Assembly: GCA_030267565.1 (NCBI GenBank)
Contig: BRXU01000004.1
Coordinates: 2,672,501-2,736,500, forward strand
Reading direction: 5' to 3'
From: Pleodorina starrii
Taxonomy: Eukaryota > Chlorophyta > Chlorophyceae > Chlamydomonadales > Volvocaceae
DNA length: 64,000 nucleotides
The notes below the pieces were generated by a model. It did no database searches. It was not told the DNA's origin and worked only from the letters and a program-made list of their open reading frames with translations. Shown here piece after piece: positions 34,601 through 51,900 of this stretch; within the stretch, counting starts at the first letter, position 1, and each line of letters starts with the position of its first letter. A program made the translations under genes and the position numbers.

Positions 34601-37600
34601 CGCCGCCGCCGGGGCCGAGGCCATCGGGCTGTCGCCGCTGGAGGCGGTGGAGTTGAAGCAGCTCATGGAGCGCTCTGCTTCGTTCATGGCGATGCGGTAT
34701 GAGACGGAGACGATGTGGGCGCTGATGGCGGGGCTGGCAGAGGTGGTGCGGGGCTTGCTGGCGCGGGCGGGCAGCAGCGGCAGGGGAGGAGGAGGAGGTG
34801 GAGGCGACGACGGCGGCGGCAGCGGAGGCGGTGGCGGCGGTGGAGGAGACGGTGGAGGCGGCTGCGGCCGGGGCGGTTTCGCCTCGGTGGTAGTGTCATC
34901 GGATCGTGGGCCGCTGGGCTGGGGGCAGCGGTGTGCTGTGGCGAGGGCGCTGCTGGGGCTGGAGCTGGAGGGGGTGAGAGGGGAGGGGGAGCAGGGGGAG
35001 GGAAGGGGGGGACTTCGGGTGGGGAAGGGGTGTGCGAGGGAGGGATGGGGGGTGGGTGGGGTTATGGGGACGAGAGGTGAGTTTGGTGGTGGAGTTGGGC
35101 ACGTGTGCGTGTGCGTGCTACTTGGGTTCTAAACAAGTAGCACACACAGACACATGCACTTGCGCAATCAGATTCGCTGCTGGTGTACTGCTGTCTCCGC
35201 AGGCATCCCTGCTGCTAACCCGCTTTAAGCCGCTGCACAGAAACCCGCTTCCCCACCCCCACGCCCCCCTGCCTCCCTGTAGCGCTGCCCCCCGCTGTCC
35301 TGCGCCGGCGGCCCCGGCCTGCACACCGCCCTGGCCGCCACCGCCTCCCTCAACCACATCCGACAATACGCAGCCCTGCCCCAGCCCTTCCCGCACACCA
35401 CCACTGCTGCCGCCGCGGCGTCGGCCGCACCCGGGACCCGCTCCAAGGCAGCGGCCTCGGACGCGGTCGCAGGACCTCGATGCCTGATTGCCTTTCGGCC
35501 TATGCAGCAGCGGGAGGGCCAGCAGCAGCAGCAGCAGCGGACGCGTCAGGAGCGGGACCAGGGCCCTAAGGGACCGGCGAAGGGCGCAAAAGGGGAGTTG
35601 GGCGCAAGCGCGCCAGCCGGCCCCCGTCTGGCCCTGCTTCCGGTTGTGGGTGGGGAGGCGCTGGCGGCGGCGGCGGCGGCGGTGGAGGTTGGGAAGCTGT
35701 GCGGACGGCCCGGCAGTGCGGGCAGTCAGGCGTTGCGGCTGAGCTGGCCGAGACGCGGCGGCGGCAGCGGAGGTGGCGGCGGCGGAGGTGGCGGCGGCGG
35801 AGGTGGCGGTGGCGCAGACGACCCCGGGTGCGGGTGCGCACGCACATGGGTGTGCGTGTATGCGGCAGGGGGCCCTTGCGTGTGCGCGCGTGTGCTTGCG
35901 GGGCCCTCTACACCCACCTCCTCCACTCCACAACTCGCTGCCCCTCCACAAACTCGACATCCTCCACTCCACTCCGCTGCAGCCGCTGGGCTCCGCGTCT
36001 GTGCGGCCCGGGTCGCCTCCGTGGCCCGGGCCGCGAGGACCAGGACCACGTGTACGTACTCGGCCGTGCAGCTGACTGAGCGCTGTCCATCCCATCCACC
36101 CGTATCCACCCGTGCCTTCCATGAGCTGGGAGGCCAGCCAGGAAAGGGAAGGGAAGGAACTGCCGTCATGAATTGAATGGTGACGCAGCGGGTACGACGC
36201 CGTCCTCTGACGAGCTACCGCACTCGGTTGGCTGAACCACTGCCGCCACCCCGCAATGCAATGCAGGCCAGGGCCAGGGCAACAGCAGCGCTCCTCCTGG
36301 CGTGACGAGCTGCTGTGTCGGTTGGACGAGCAGCACTGGGCGGTTGTGCAGTGCGGTGGCTGGCGGGAGGTGGAGCTGGGGACGGAGCTGATGGCGGAGG
36401 TGGGGGGGGAGGGGGGGAGGGGGAGCGATGGGGGGAGGGTACGGTTGTCGAAACCGCAGCGATGGGGTACGTTGGGGCTGGGGAGGGCCGAGGGCTGGTG
36501 AGGGAGCTCCGGCCTGGTCCGTCGTGTCGCATCACGCCGCGTTTCGCATCGCGTCGCGCCTCCCCCCCCGGGGCAAGCAAGTTGCCAATGGGTAGCTCTG
36601 GTCGCCGTCGCCAAGCCGCTAGCTAATAAACACTGGCCTGCAACCCTCCCACCCGTTGCCCCTCCTCTTACCCTCCTCCCAGTGCCGCGCCACCCTTGCG
36701 CGCTCACGCCGCGACATCGTCGTGGTGCCTCTGCTGCTGCCACTGCCGCCGGCGCCGTCACCCCACAGCAGCGGCGGCGGCGCCGCCGCCGCCGCCAGCC
36801 GAAGTCCGCAGCCGTCGCCCCAGCCGCCGCCCCAGCCGCCGCCCCAGCTGCCGCCCCAGCCGCCGCCCCAGCTGCCGCCCCAGCTGCCGCCCGGCCTGGT
36901 CGGTGCGTGCGAGTCGCGGCTCATCGAGCTGGGCGTGGACCCACGTCTCGCGGAGGTGCTGCTGCTCAGCCTGATGGGCAGCGAGCCGGCGGCGCAGCAG
37001 CTGCGCCTGGATCTGCGCTTGGGGTCGGACGCCTGGAGCCCGGCGATGTTGGCGCGGCTGGGGCCGGAGGGCATGTTGAGCCTGTTGGAGCGGGTGCCTC
37101 CGGAGCGGTTGATCGGGCTGCTGGTGTGGCTTAGGCAGCAGCAGCAGCAGGGACTTGAGCGGGGGCGGGGACAGGTCCCAGGGGCAGGGTCGGGGGCAGG
37201 GCAGCCGGGGGCGGGTGAGCAGGTGCAGGGGCAGGGGCAGGGGCAGGGCGAGGTGGGGGTGGAGTTGCTGGGCCTGGCGGTTTTGTGTGCGACCATGGAG
37301 GAGTTTGTGTGGCGGGGCCCCCAGCGGCTGGAGCAGGTGCAGCAGGAGGAGTGGCTGTGGAAGCGGCGTCAGTGGGCGAGCTACTGGCGGGGTGAGGAAG
37401 CGGGGGGGGGCATAGATGGGAAGGGAGGGAGGGGGTCTGAGCGCAGAGATTGATGTTCACAATCTTGGGAAAGGGGGCCTACGTGTCAGTGCCTGCCTGA
37501 CTGACTGACTGACTGACTGACTGACATGCCTCCATCTTTCGCCTGCGTTTGCGGTGCGCAACCCATCGTTACCCAGTGAGGTGAGATGAGATGAGCTACC

Positions 37601-38264
37601 CTCTCCTCCAATCCTCCAATACCCCCCATCCCTCACAGCTGCCGCAGGTGCATTCAGCATCCCTGCGCCGTAGCCATGCCACCGCTACGCCTCCCGCGCC
37701 CCCGCCCTTCACATTCTTTTCCGTGCCTTCTCCGCTTCCCTTGGTGAACGCACCCACTCCCCCCGTTACCCACTTTTCAGTCGCCAACCGGCTGGCGCTC
37801 TCCCTCCCGTTTCCGCCGCAGGTGCTGGGCAGGGCGCGCAGCAGGCGCCGCAACGCGGCGGCGGCAGCGGCCCTCCGCCTCCGCCCCTGCCCGGCTGGCG
37901 CACCCGGGCCCGCGTGTTCCTCTCGCGCGTCGTGAACGAGATGCTGCGCCTGAGGACGGACGGGCTGAACAACGACGACGACGGCGACGACATTGGGGAT
38001 GGGGTTACGGAGCTCGGAGGCGGCGGTGGTGGCCGCGGCGGCAGCGGACCGGCCAGGCGGACCGACGCACCCCCCGGGGCTCCGGTCGCGGCAGCGCGTG
38101 TGGCTGGAGCAGCCGGCAATAGGGACCGGCGCGAGGGCGATGACCAGGGCCAGGGCCAGGGATGGCTTCCGGTGCTGCCTGCCCTCCTGGAGTCCCCCCT
38201 GCTGCTGGTGGCGGTGGAGTGTGAGCGGGGGGTGTGGACAGCGCGCAGCCGGTGCAGGAGCTGA
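31661..38264 (+). CDS. Cluster family protein, gene B (tandem duplicate of A)
   Basis: Paralogue of gene A, same orientation, 3 kb downstream. Exons 31661-32455, 32952-33137, 33581-33766, 34032-34973, 35283-about 35849, 36286-36399, 36683-37391 and 37822-38264 join in frame to about 1,313 residues. Same block order as A: WIAHQLGIAPQCLVGDLHQ; WERLLEGAQPSDEEA; IASRLLELPPDAPERTR; LAHHRLPPPDTWGMRVWSC; LSPLEAVELKQLM; VARALLGLELEG; LHTALAATASLNHIRQ; LALLPVVGGEAL; WRDELLCRLDEQHWAVVQC; SRRDIVVVPLLLP. Exon 7 has a Pro/Gln repeat (PQPPPQLPP type, from about 36830). The tail ends in a different frame from A because a G run after GAGC is 6 bases here and 7 in A. The start ATG is the first after a shared GAGCGCCACAGGTC leader. 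Function unknown. Confidence 0.8.
35115..35143 (+). other. Perfect stem-loop in gene B intron 4
   Basis: GTGCTACTTG, loop GGTTCTAAA, CAAGTAGCAC: a perfect 10-base inverted repeat inside intron 34974-35282. The flanking 80 bases are almost identical to gene A intron 4, unusually conserved for intron sequence here. Confidence 0.75.
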
Positions 38265-41200
38265 TGAGGCGGAGGGGGAGGGCGGGGGTGGGGACGGGGG
38301 CGTAGGCTGGCGTTGCCGGGGCCAGGGTACCCAGCTACTGCTACTGCTGCTGCTGCTCGTGTTGGTGTCTGCGTGATGCCGTCGGCCGTTGGTGCGACAG
38401 CCGCGGCGGTCCTGCGGCAGCGACTGTCGCCGACATCGCGGCAGCCGCTGGCCGGTTGGTGACCGGATGCTGCGGGCACCGACCCGCGGGTCCATGCGAG
38501 GCCCCAATCGCCCGGTTGCGGCGCTAACGCGCGTGCCTGGCGGGGTGGTTTTGTCACCAGTTGCTTCCACAGGCTGGTCCGGCGCTGCGTGGTTGCTGCT
38601 GCTGCCGCTGCTGGAGAGGCAAGGCACCGCGTTTCTCTCTGTCGGCACGGCCGGCTTGGAGAAGTGGGTATTCGGATGATCTCCAGAAAGATGAGGCCAA
38701 AATGGGATTGGTACATTGCGGATTAGGCGGCGGCGGGAGGTGGACAAGTGCCGGTACACAGGCATGTGGGTGGTGGTCGGGCTGAGGGCCGAACACATGT
38801 GGGTTAGGGGGAAGGGTGCAGGCTGCTGCTGTTGCGGTTGCGTGTGGCAGACCCTGGTGTGGCCGCGGACGGTACGGTACGCATGCCATGTCATGCCATG
38901 CCGGGCAGCGCCACCATGGCAGGAAAATGTTGACAGGGATTGAGACACCATCAACGTTGTCACTTGGGGTAGCGCAGTGAGGGGGTGCAGAGAGTGTTGT
39001 GCAGTGATGCAGTGGCGCAGGGGTGCAGATCGCACCGGCCGGATGGATTTAGCGTTGCTTCCCGTTCCCACTATTCTACGTTGGGAAAGAGATACGGTAG
39101 CTGCAGAGACGCCGTCAGGTTGTCCTCTTCATTCCTTGCCTGTAGTCGGTTTTGTTTCTTTTCGCGCGTAGGTTTACGGTACTGGTTTTCTCTACGCCCT
39201 TCAGGCGGGTAGTACGTTTCCATCCAACCCCCCCCTTTGATGTTTCCGCTGCGGTATCTTCATTTTACCTCCTGATGTTGGGTACATTATCCGGTAGAGG
39301 TCGCCCGACCACCCGCCTGGTTCTGCTGTACGGTCTGGCATGCCGTAAGGGTTTACACCCCATCCTGAGTACCAAAAAGTGCCTGATGGGCCCTTACCGT
39401 CGAGGTCGTTTGATTGACGGACCCTTCCCCGGAGGCCTGTTGATGTTTGCCAACACTCAAGAAGCTGGCAGGTCGAGGTTGAGTACAGATTTGACGACTG
39501 GGGGTTTGGGGGTTCCAGGCTGTCGGTGGCAGCTGCTCCCGCTCTTGCGTGTGGGGTCGTCCACACCGCCAGGGTGCTCCCCCTCACGCCGCAACCGTCG
39601 TCCATTTCCTTTCAGAAAGGCGCGGAGTACCAGTATACCGCATTCGTCACGCGTCGTTTGATTCAGCCCCAACGATATGGGACCCGCTGGGTCCAACCAA
39701 CCCCGATGTATCGCCGGTGCCGGCGCTACAGTGACCTTAATGGCAACACAGCGGTAGGTATGTCTTCCTTTTGCCCCTGGTCCTCTCCGCGACAGTGGAG
39801 GGCCCGCTGGCTCTACTTTCCCGGGGGTCTGGAGTCCACTGTACAACTACCACCGCAACATCAGCAAAGTTGCGAACAACCGCCATTGCGGAGGTCGCCG
39901 TAACAGCAACAGCCACCTCCGCGGCAGCAGCGGAGCGTTGGGAGCCAACGGCTGGGAGCAACCGTTCCATAAAGTACTCTCTCCTCTTTACAGTTCTCGT
40001 TCTTGTCCCAAGGCGTCGGTCAGCAAGGCGGGGTGAGCCGCCCAGCATTCTCCGAATGGCCCGGACCCCACGCGGCATCACGGCCAAAATCTTCTTCCCT
40101 CCAACCACGCTGTCAGAGGGGTCGCGTAGGGTGACACGTCCGGCCCACTGTGCAATGAGTCGCCCCAGCGAGAACGCTGTGTGCAGAAACAAATGGGACA
40201 ACAAAAATGTTCCAACTGGTTCCAACACGCCAGTGCCGGACAACCAACTGATGTTGTGGTTCTGGGCGCCTTGGCAGCGACAACCATTCCGCATTCCATC
40301 GCAGGCCCAAGAGCTCACCAGACCCGGCACATCAGGACAGCAAAATGTATCCGTGCATGTCGTACATATCCGGCAACGTACCGTAAGGGACCAGCAACAC
40401 ACGGTACGTGCTACCGGCACTTATAATAAAGAGCAGCTAATCATCTGATGACACTTCCCCGCTGCGCTTTCCAATTCTCCACTCCCCGAAGCGTTGTGGT
40501 ACCGGTATTTCAGCCCAGCTCATCTCGCGCCGAGCGCTGAGCGCAGTACTCGATCGTTATCGTTATCTATTAGTCACATCCATCCTCTCCTGCATCCAGC
40601 TTCTTCCGTCTTCACCTTGACAACACGACCACATGTGCCTGAATGGGCACATGGGCCTGAAGCAATTCGGGGACAGGCGGGAGCAGTCGCGCCGCCGATC
40701 TGGTGTCTCTCCGTCGCCTTCCAACATCTAACATCCAACCCTACAGCCCCAACCCACAGCCCCGCATGTACCGGTATGACGACTTGCTGCATTGTTTGAC
40801 AGGTTTGCGCTCCACGTCTCCACCGCTACTGCCACCGCCACCGTCAAATGGAAGGAGGAGGAGCTCTGCGGGGGCTGGCCGCAGACCTGCACCCCGCCCG
40901 CCCGCCCGCGCACCTCGCCACGATTAGGGGGCGCCTCCGGAACACCACATCACAGTGGCAGTCAATAGTCAAAGCGATACCAAGATCGAAGTCAGGCCGG
41001 CGCGGCGCCTGCCGGCCCGCAACTGCAAAGGCTGCAACCCTAACGCTGCGACACGAATCTCCGCCCTTTCGGCGGCTCCTCGGCGGCTCCTCGGCTGCTT
41101 CCGAGCTCTTGTTGGGCGCAGGGGTTCCGCGCCCCCAGCCTGGCGGCAAGGCAGGACAGGGGCCCTGGGAGAGTCCAGACCCAGGTCCCCTCCGCCACCC

Positions 41201-42176
41201 TCGCCGCCTTGAAGAATGCAAACCCACACTTAAACTCCGGCGTAAAATGGGAAATGCCCTCACCCAACCCCACAATAACCCCCCATATACACAACGACGA
41301 TCGACGAGAAATGCTCCCCCGATGGACACACACACACAGACGTACAGACACAGACGGCAGAGCAGACGGGGCGAATGACATACACCGCAAACGGAGTCGC
41401 ACGCTCCCAACGCATTCAATTTGGTCACGGCATTCAATTTGCAGTTTTTGAATCTGCCGCGGACCCTAAGACACAGTTATGCATGTTCCCTGTCTTGATC
41501 GGCTGCTGCAGTTCCCGATAGCTATAGGTTATGTGAGGTGTTCTTAAATGGACCAGACGCAAACCAACCAAGCAGAATTTCCCCAGACTTACCTTTGCCT
41601 TCAAAAGCGGGGCTCGCGCCCGTAGGGCCAGCTGATCGACGCGTGCGGGGTTGCCCCTCCCCCGAGGTACCTGCCTCCCCGGTGCGTGCTGGCACACAGG
41701 TAAATAAAAGCTATAAACCGCAACCACAATCTCGCGTGTAAAGCAACTCACTGTAAAGCAACTCATCACAGCATGGCACGGCAGAACGGCCAAAGGCGAA
41801 AGTATCAGCGCTGAGGATGGCGAAGGAAGCAAACCCCGCCTCCTCGACATCCCGGATCGCAATTCAGCGCAGCTCATGCGCCCCCCCTGCATGAACTGCC
41901 TCACACTTCCCTGCTTGTTTGCTTTGGACACCTGCTGCTGTTGCTGCTGCTGCTATAGCGACAAGAGCATAGTACACCCCTGCCTCCCGCCCTGGCGTAA
42001 GCGCAGCGCCCGAGCGCCGAGCGCAACAAAACACGTCCCCCTCTCAATTCCAATGCCGGAAAGGAAGCTCTGCAAACGCCCCGAAGTGGAACCTCCCAAG
42101 CCCTTTCCCCGCTCCTCCCTCCTTGCTCCGCCGCCGCCGCTGCCCTTGACCGCGAAAACATCGGCTGCTACCACCA
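38265..42176. other. Convergent intergenic region between genes B and C
   Basis: About 3.9 kb between two 3' ends, with GC content below the genes. Open frames such as 39771-40448 have no recognisable product and no partner elsewhere in the window. It may hold decayed repeat or transposon sequence, but no terminal repeats or transposase motifs were seen. Confidence 0.4.
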
Positions 42177-47664
<5,488 letters not shown>

Positions 47665-48971
47665 GTGTATGCATCAAGCAAGAGGTGGGCGAAGCCTGTC
47701 CACGTTGCGCAAGCGCTGCCGAGCGGTTCCACAGCTGCTAAAATGCAAACAAATCAGCCCAGCCTTGGAGCCTGTCCAAGGGATGTTAATGGCTCTGCAC
47801 AAACTGTCATGCGTTGATCAATTGCAGTCCTAACACCGCCTCTCGTGCAGTTGACCCGAAAAAGCGAAAGGCCCTGATGCACTATTAGGAACGCCGTCAG
47901 TGGTCAGTCTGGTGCGTAAATCTGTAACGAGGTTCCTTGTGACCAGGTTCGTCACGCGATGAGACACGCATCAGATAATGTGCTTCGACTGCTCAGTACG
48001 GTAAGAAGTTACAGTAATATTTCCGCATCGAACCCGATATCTCCTAGTCCTCATACATCAGAGATACGAGCGCTTTCAGTGTTTGCTTGAGCTTCAAGGT
48101 CTCGGCAACCGCTCCAAACAGGTTCCCCGTGACTTGCCTGTTTAGGCATTCGCGATGCCAGTACACCGTCCCGATGTAAACACGAGCAAAAGTTAGCGCT
48201 GCTATCGCGCGAATGCACTGCACATAAACACTGCATGAGGTACATCGGCTCTCTGTTATTTGAATTCAGGCGAACACCCCCTAGCTTGCAAAAAAAACGC
48301 GTGCTCGCTAGCTGAATCGCTGGCGACCAGCCGGAGCGCAACCCACGCCTCGGCCCTGGACGGAAGCCATCCGCCGCCGCGCGACGTACCAGCAAACCTT
48401 TTCCAGTGAACGCACCTTTCAGACGCACCCGAGCGGCCACCAGCTGCACGCCCTTTCCCCATCCGCCTCTGCCAGCCCTCGCGCACACCCCTTTCCCCCA
48501 GGCATCTCTCTGGGGCCTGAAGTTTGCACGCCCGCACGCTGCCCCAAACCAACGCACCGCGCCCGTCATCCTTCTACCCCACCCGTCGGACGCCACGTCA
48601 CGAAGCGCCTCCCTCTCGGCCCGCGAAACCCCGTTTATGTGTGTGTATGTTGCTTGCCTGTCGTCCTGCCTCTTTCTTCTTTGCCATGGCAATTATTCAC
48701 ACCCTTCGTCTGCGCTCCTGCCCGGGCCGAATTCTCCACTGAGCGCAGGTGAGTCAGGTTTTGTTGTCTGGGCGGGCGCTCGTGCTGTTGTTGTGCTGCC
48801 GCGCGTACTCGTCCGTCTGGGTTGGGCTGGCGGCGACACGGTTGCTGCACCTCCAGTCTTGGTGAAGTTACCGGTACGTTCGGCAAGTGTTGCCGGGTTC
48901 AAGGTCCGCTCGCTAACCCCGTCTCCGTCTCCGTCCCATCCCTTCGGTGTCTTTTTTCTCCACACCCCCCC
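47665..48971. other. Intergenic region between genes D and C
   Basis: Upstream of gene C and downstream of gene D, both on the minus strand. AT-richer from about 47700 to 48300, which fits a promoter for C. A TTACA at 48009-48013 (TGTAA on the minus strand) may end gene D transcripts. No further gene was seen. Confidence 0.45.
48009..48013 (-). terminator. Candidate TGTAA polyadenylation signal for gene D
   Basis: Minus-strand TGTAA about 0.96 kb past the gene D stop. The position fits a long algal 3' UTR, but a five-base match is weak evidence. Confidence 0.28.
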
Positions 48972-51900
48972 TCACCGCCCGACCCGTGACTCCGCTGAAG
49001 CCACTGCGGCCGCCCTGCACTTGGCGGCAGCGGAGGCGGTGCCCCCCATCCCTCTCGCCCCCTCCACCAACGGCCGCCCCAGCTCGCCTCCCTGCCCCAT
49101 CTCAAGCGCCAGCAGCGTCAGCCTCAGCTCCACATTTTCCCGCCCCTCACACAGCCCCTCACACAGCCACCGCTGCACCTCCCCCACCCGCTGATGCAGC
49201 TCGCCCCATCTGCGCTCAAGGACGGCCTCCTCGCGAGCGGCCCGGCCCGCCGCCTCGCCCGGGCCGGGGCCAGCGCTTGCGCCCTCGGCCGCCGCGCCGC
49301 CAGTAGCAGCCGCACCCGAAGCTGTGGCTGCGGCTGTGGCTGCTGCTGCCGCCTGGAACTTCTGCACGCCGTTCAGCTCCCTCCGGGCCAGGAACTGCGC
49401 ATGCTCAGCCGGCGAGCCTCGCAGCTTGAGCAGGCCGCTCGCCGCGCCGTTGAGCATGCAGCGCCGCCGGGCCTGCCAGTCTGGCGGCAGGCGCAACCTC
49501 GCCTCTGCACCACCGCCGCCCTCCTCCTCAGTCTGTCGCCGCCACCGCTCGCTCGGCCGGGCGGCGGCTGCCTGCCCCCGTTTGGCACTACCGGCGGTTC
49601 TTTCCTGGGCGGCGGCGGCCTCGTGCTCCCGCAGCAGCAGTTCCGAAAGTATAGAATCCTCCACACCCTGGAGTTTCGACATGGCCCTCTCCCCGTCCAG
49701 ATGCGGAACCATGATCACATCGATGCCCTCCCGCAGGAGCTCCGCAGTCACCTGCAGATACGTACGGAGGGGTCCAGGGGCAGGGGGGCCAGGGGGCCAG
49801 GGGGGGCAAGGGGACACGGGGATGAGGGGCAGTGGAAAGGAGAGAAGGGGGAAATGGTGCCAGCAAATGGGTTTCTTTTATCAAGAGGATAGAGGCAGGG
49901 GATAAGGGGCAGGGGACGAGGGGCGGGGTGGGGGCCATGGGACAGTGGCCAGCAGTAACAATGGCACACACAGACGGCGAGCTGAAGGACCGGCCCGCAT
50001 GCCGCATCGGGGGGCATCGTTTCAACGAACCGTCTTTGCCCGCGGACACCACCAGCACACCAGCCCTCCCCGCCCTAAAACCCTGAAGTGCTCGCCCCGG
50101 TAGCTCGGTAGTGAATCACTGCGCTACGACCTACGAGTGCCCAAGGACCTCTACGGGTGTATCCCCCAGGCCACCACCCTGCCCTCTTCATTATCCCACA
50201 AGCGCGTCGCATTTGCGGCGCGCTGCGCTGCTCCCCCAAGAGACGGCAAAACCCCTTCGCTGCCCCCCACCTGGCTACCCCTCCCCCCTCCCCCTTCTTC
50301 CTCGCCCTCTCCCGACCTGCGCCGCGCACAGCACCAGGCTCTCGATTGTGTACTGCAACACGCCGTACAGTTCGACAACGTGGTCCTGCCTGAGGCACGC
50401 GGCCACCCACGCCACCGCCCGATCCCGCTGCTCCCGGGCCAGGCCGTCGTCACAGTGGGGAAGTCGCCCGGGGACGTACACGGACGTTGCGTGCTGCTGC
50501 ACCCGGGCCACGAGCTCTGTCAGCGCCGCCGGCAGAGGCAGCAGTGTGGCGACCGCCACGCTGGGCAAGCCGCTGGGCAGCCAGAAGGGGTCCAGCGGCT
50601 GCGGCTGCGGCTGAGGAAGCGACGGAGTGGAGGCGTGGAGGCGTGGAGACGTGGGGAAGTGGCGGTGTGGAGGCGTGGCGGGATGAGGAGCGGCGGAGTG
50701 GCGCATTGGAGGTGTGGGGAAGGTCAATGGGACCCGATGGGCAGAGACAGGGACAAACCACACCACCCCGGCCACGCTCCCCACCCCGGCCTGGCGCCTC
50801 CGCCGGCCCCAGGCCGAAGGCCCCGCCGGCCGTTAGCCGGAAAGCGCGCACACGACAGCGAGCACAATGAGCGCTCTCCCTCTGCCTACCTCCCTCCCTC
50901 ACCTGCGAGCCACCCGCTGCCCGCCCCTCCTCCTCCTCCTTTCCCGAAACCGCCGCCGCCCCCGAGACCGCCGCCGCCTCCGCCTTGCAGTGCTGCATCA
51001 CCAGCTGCGCACTGCTCATCAGCCGCAGCCCCAGGAGGCCGTCGTCGGGGGGCACATCCGCCGCCGTCGGGGACAGGTCGCGGGCGGCGCACCCCGCACC
51101 AGCCGCGGCGGATGCGCCTCCTGTGCCGGTGTGCTGCACCAGGTGCTGTCTGGCGCCGCCGGTGATGGCGTCGACGGCAGCCCTGATCGCGGCCGCCTCC
51201 GCCTCCGCGCGCTGCGCCTCGAGCTCGTCCAGCTCGGCTTCGAGCGTCTCCAACTGGAGGGCGCTCCGGACCGTGTGTGCTGACCGGTGGCGGAGGCGGC
51301 CCACCGCCGCGGTGTGCGCCAGCAGGGTCTTCATGGCCCAGCTGCCCACCACCACCACGGAGCGACGGGCCTGGGGTTTGGTTTCGGAGCGAGAGAGCGA
51401 GGCGGCGCGGGGGAAGACACGGCACGTTGGTTGGTAAGGTGGACTCACCTCCCGCAGCAGCCTCTTTCAGCGTAGTGGGGAAACACAATCTCATGCGCCG
51501 CGCGAGCCGCGACTGGATAGGATGGCGGCAGGAGGCCGGAGGCGGGAAGCGGGAGGCGCAATAAGATGTGGGGGAGGCGGGACGTAGGAGCGGGAAGGAG
51601 GAGCCGAACCAACCGCCCTCCCGCGCCTCCTCCCCACACAGCCTCCCCCAAATGTGCGCCCCCTTCCCTCACACCCCACGGCAAAATACCACTGCGTGCC
51701 CATCAATGGGGCAAACGGTGCGGCACGTGCACAAGTCCCGGATACCCCCCTCATGCCATTTTGTCGCCCTTCCCCATCCCCACCGCCACCCCCCTTCCAT
51801 TCATCCGGTTCCGGCTAGTCCTCGCCCCGCTTCCTTCTTTATGATTCGAACCAGAAATCGATCCAAAAGTAAGCGACCCGCCTCGCTTTCTTTCCACACG

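Noticed and set aside
39771..40448. 225-residue plus-strand ORF between genes B and C
   Set aside because: No family motif, no paralogue in the window, and composition like the surrounding non-coding DNA.
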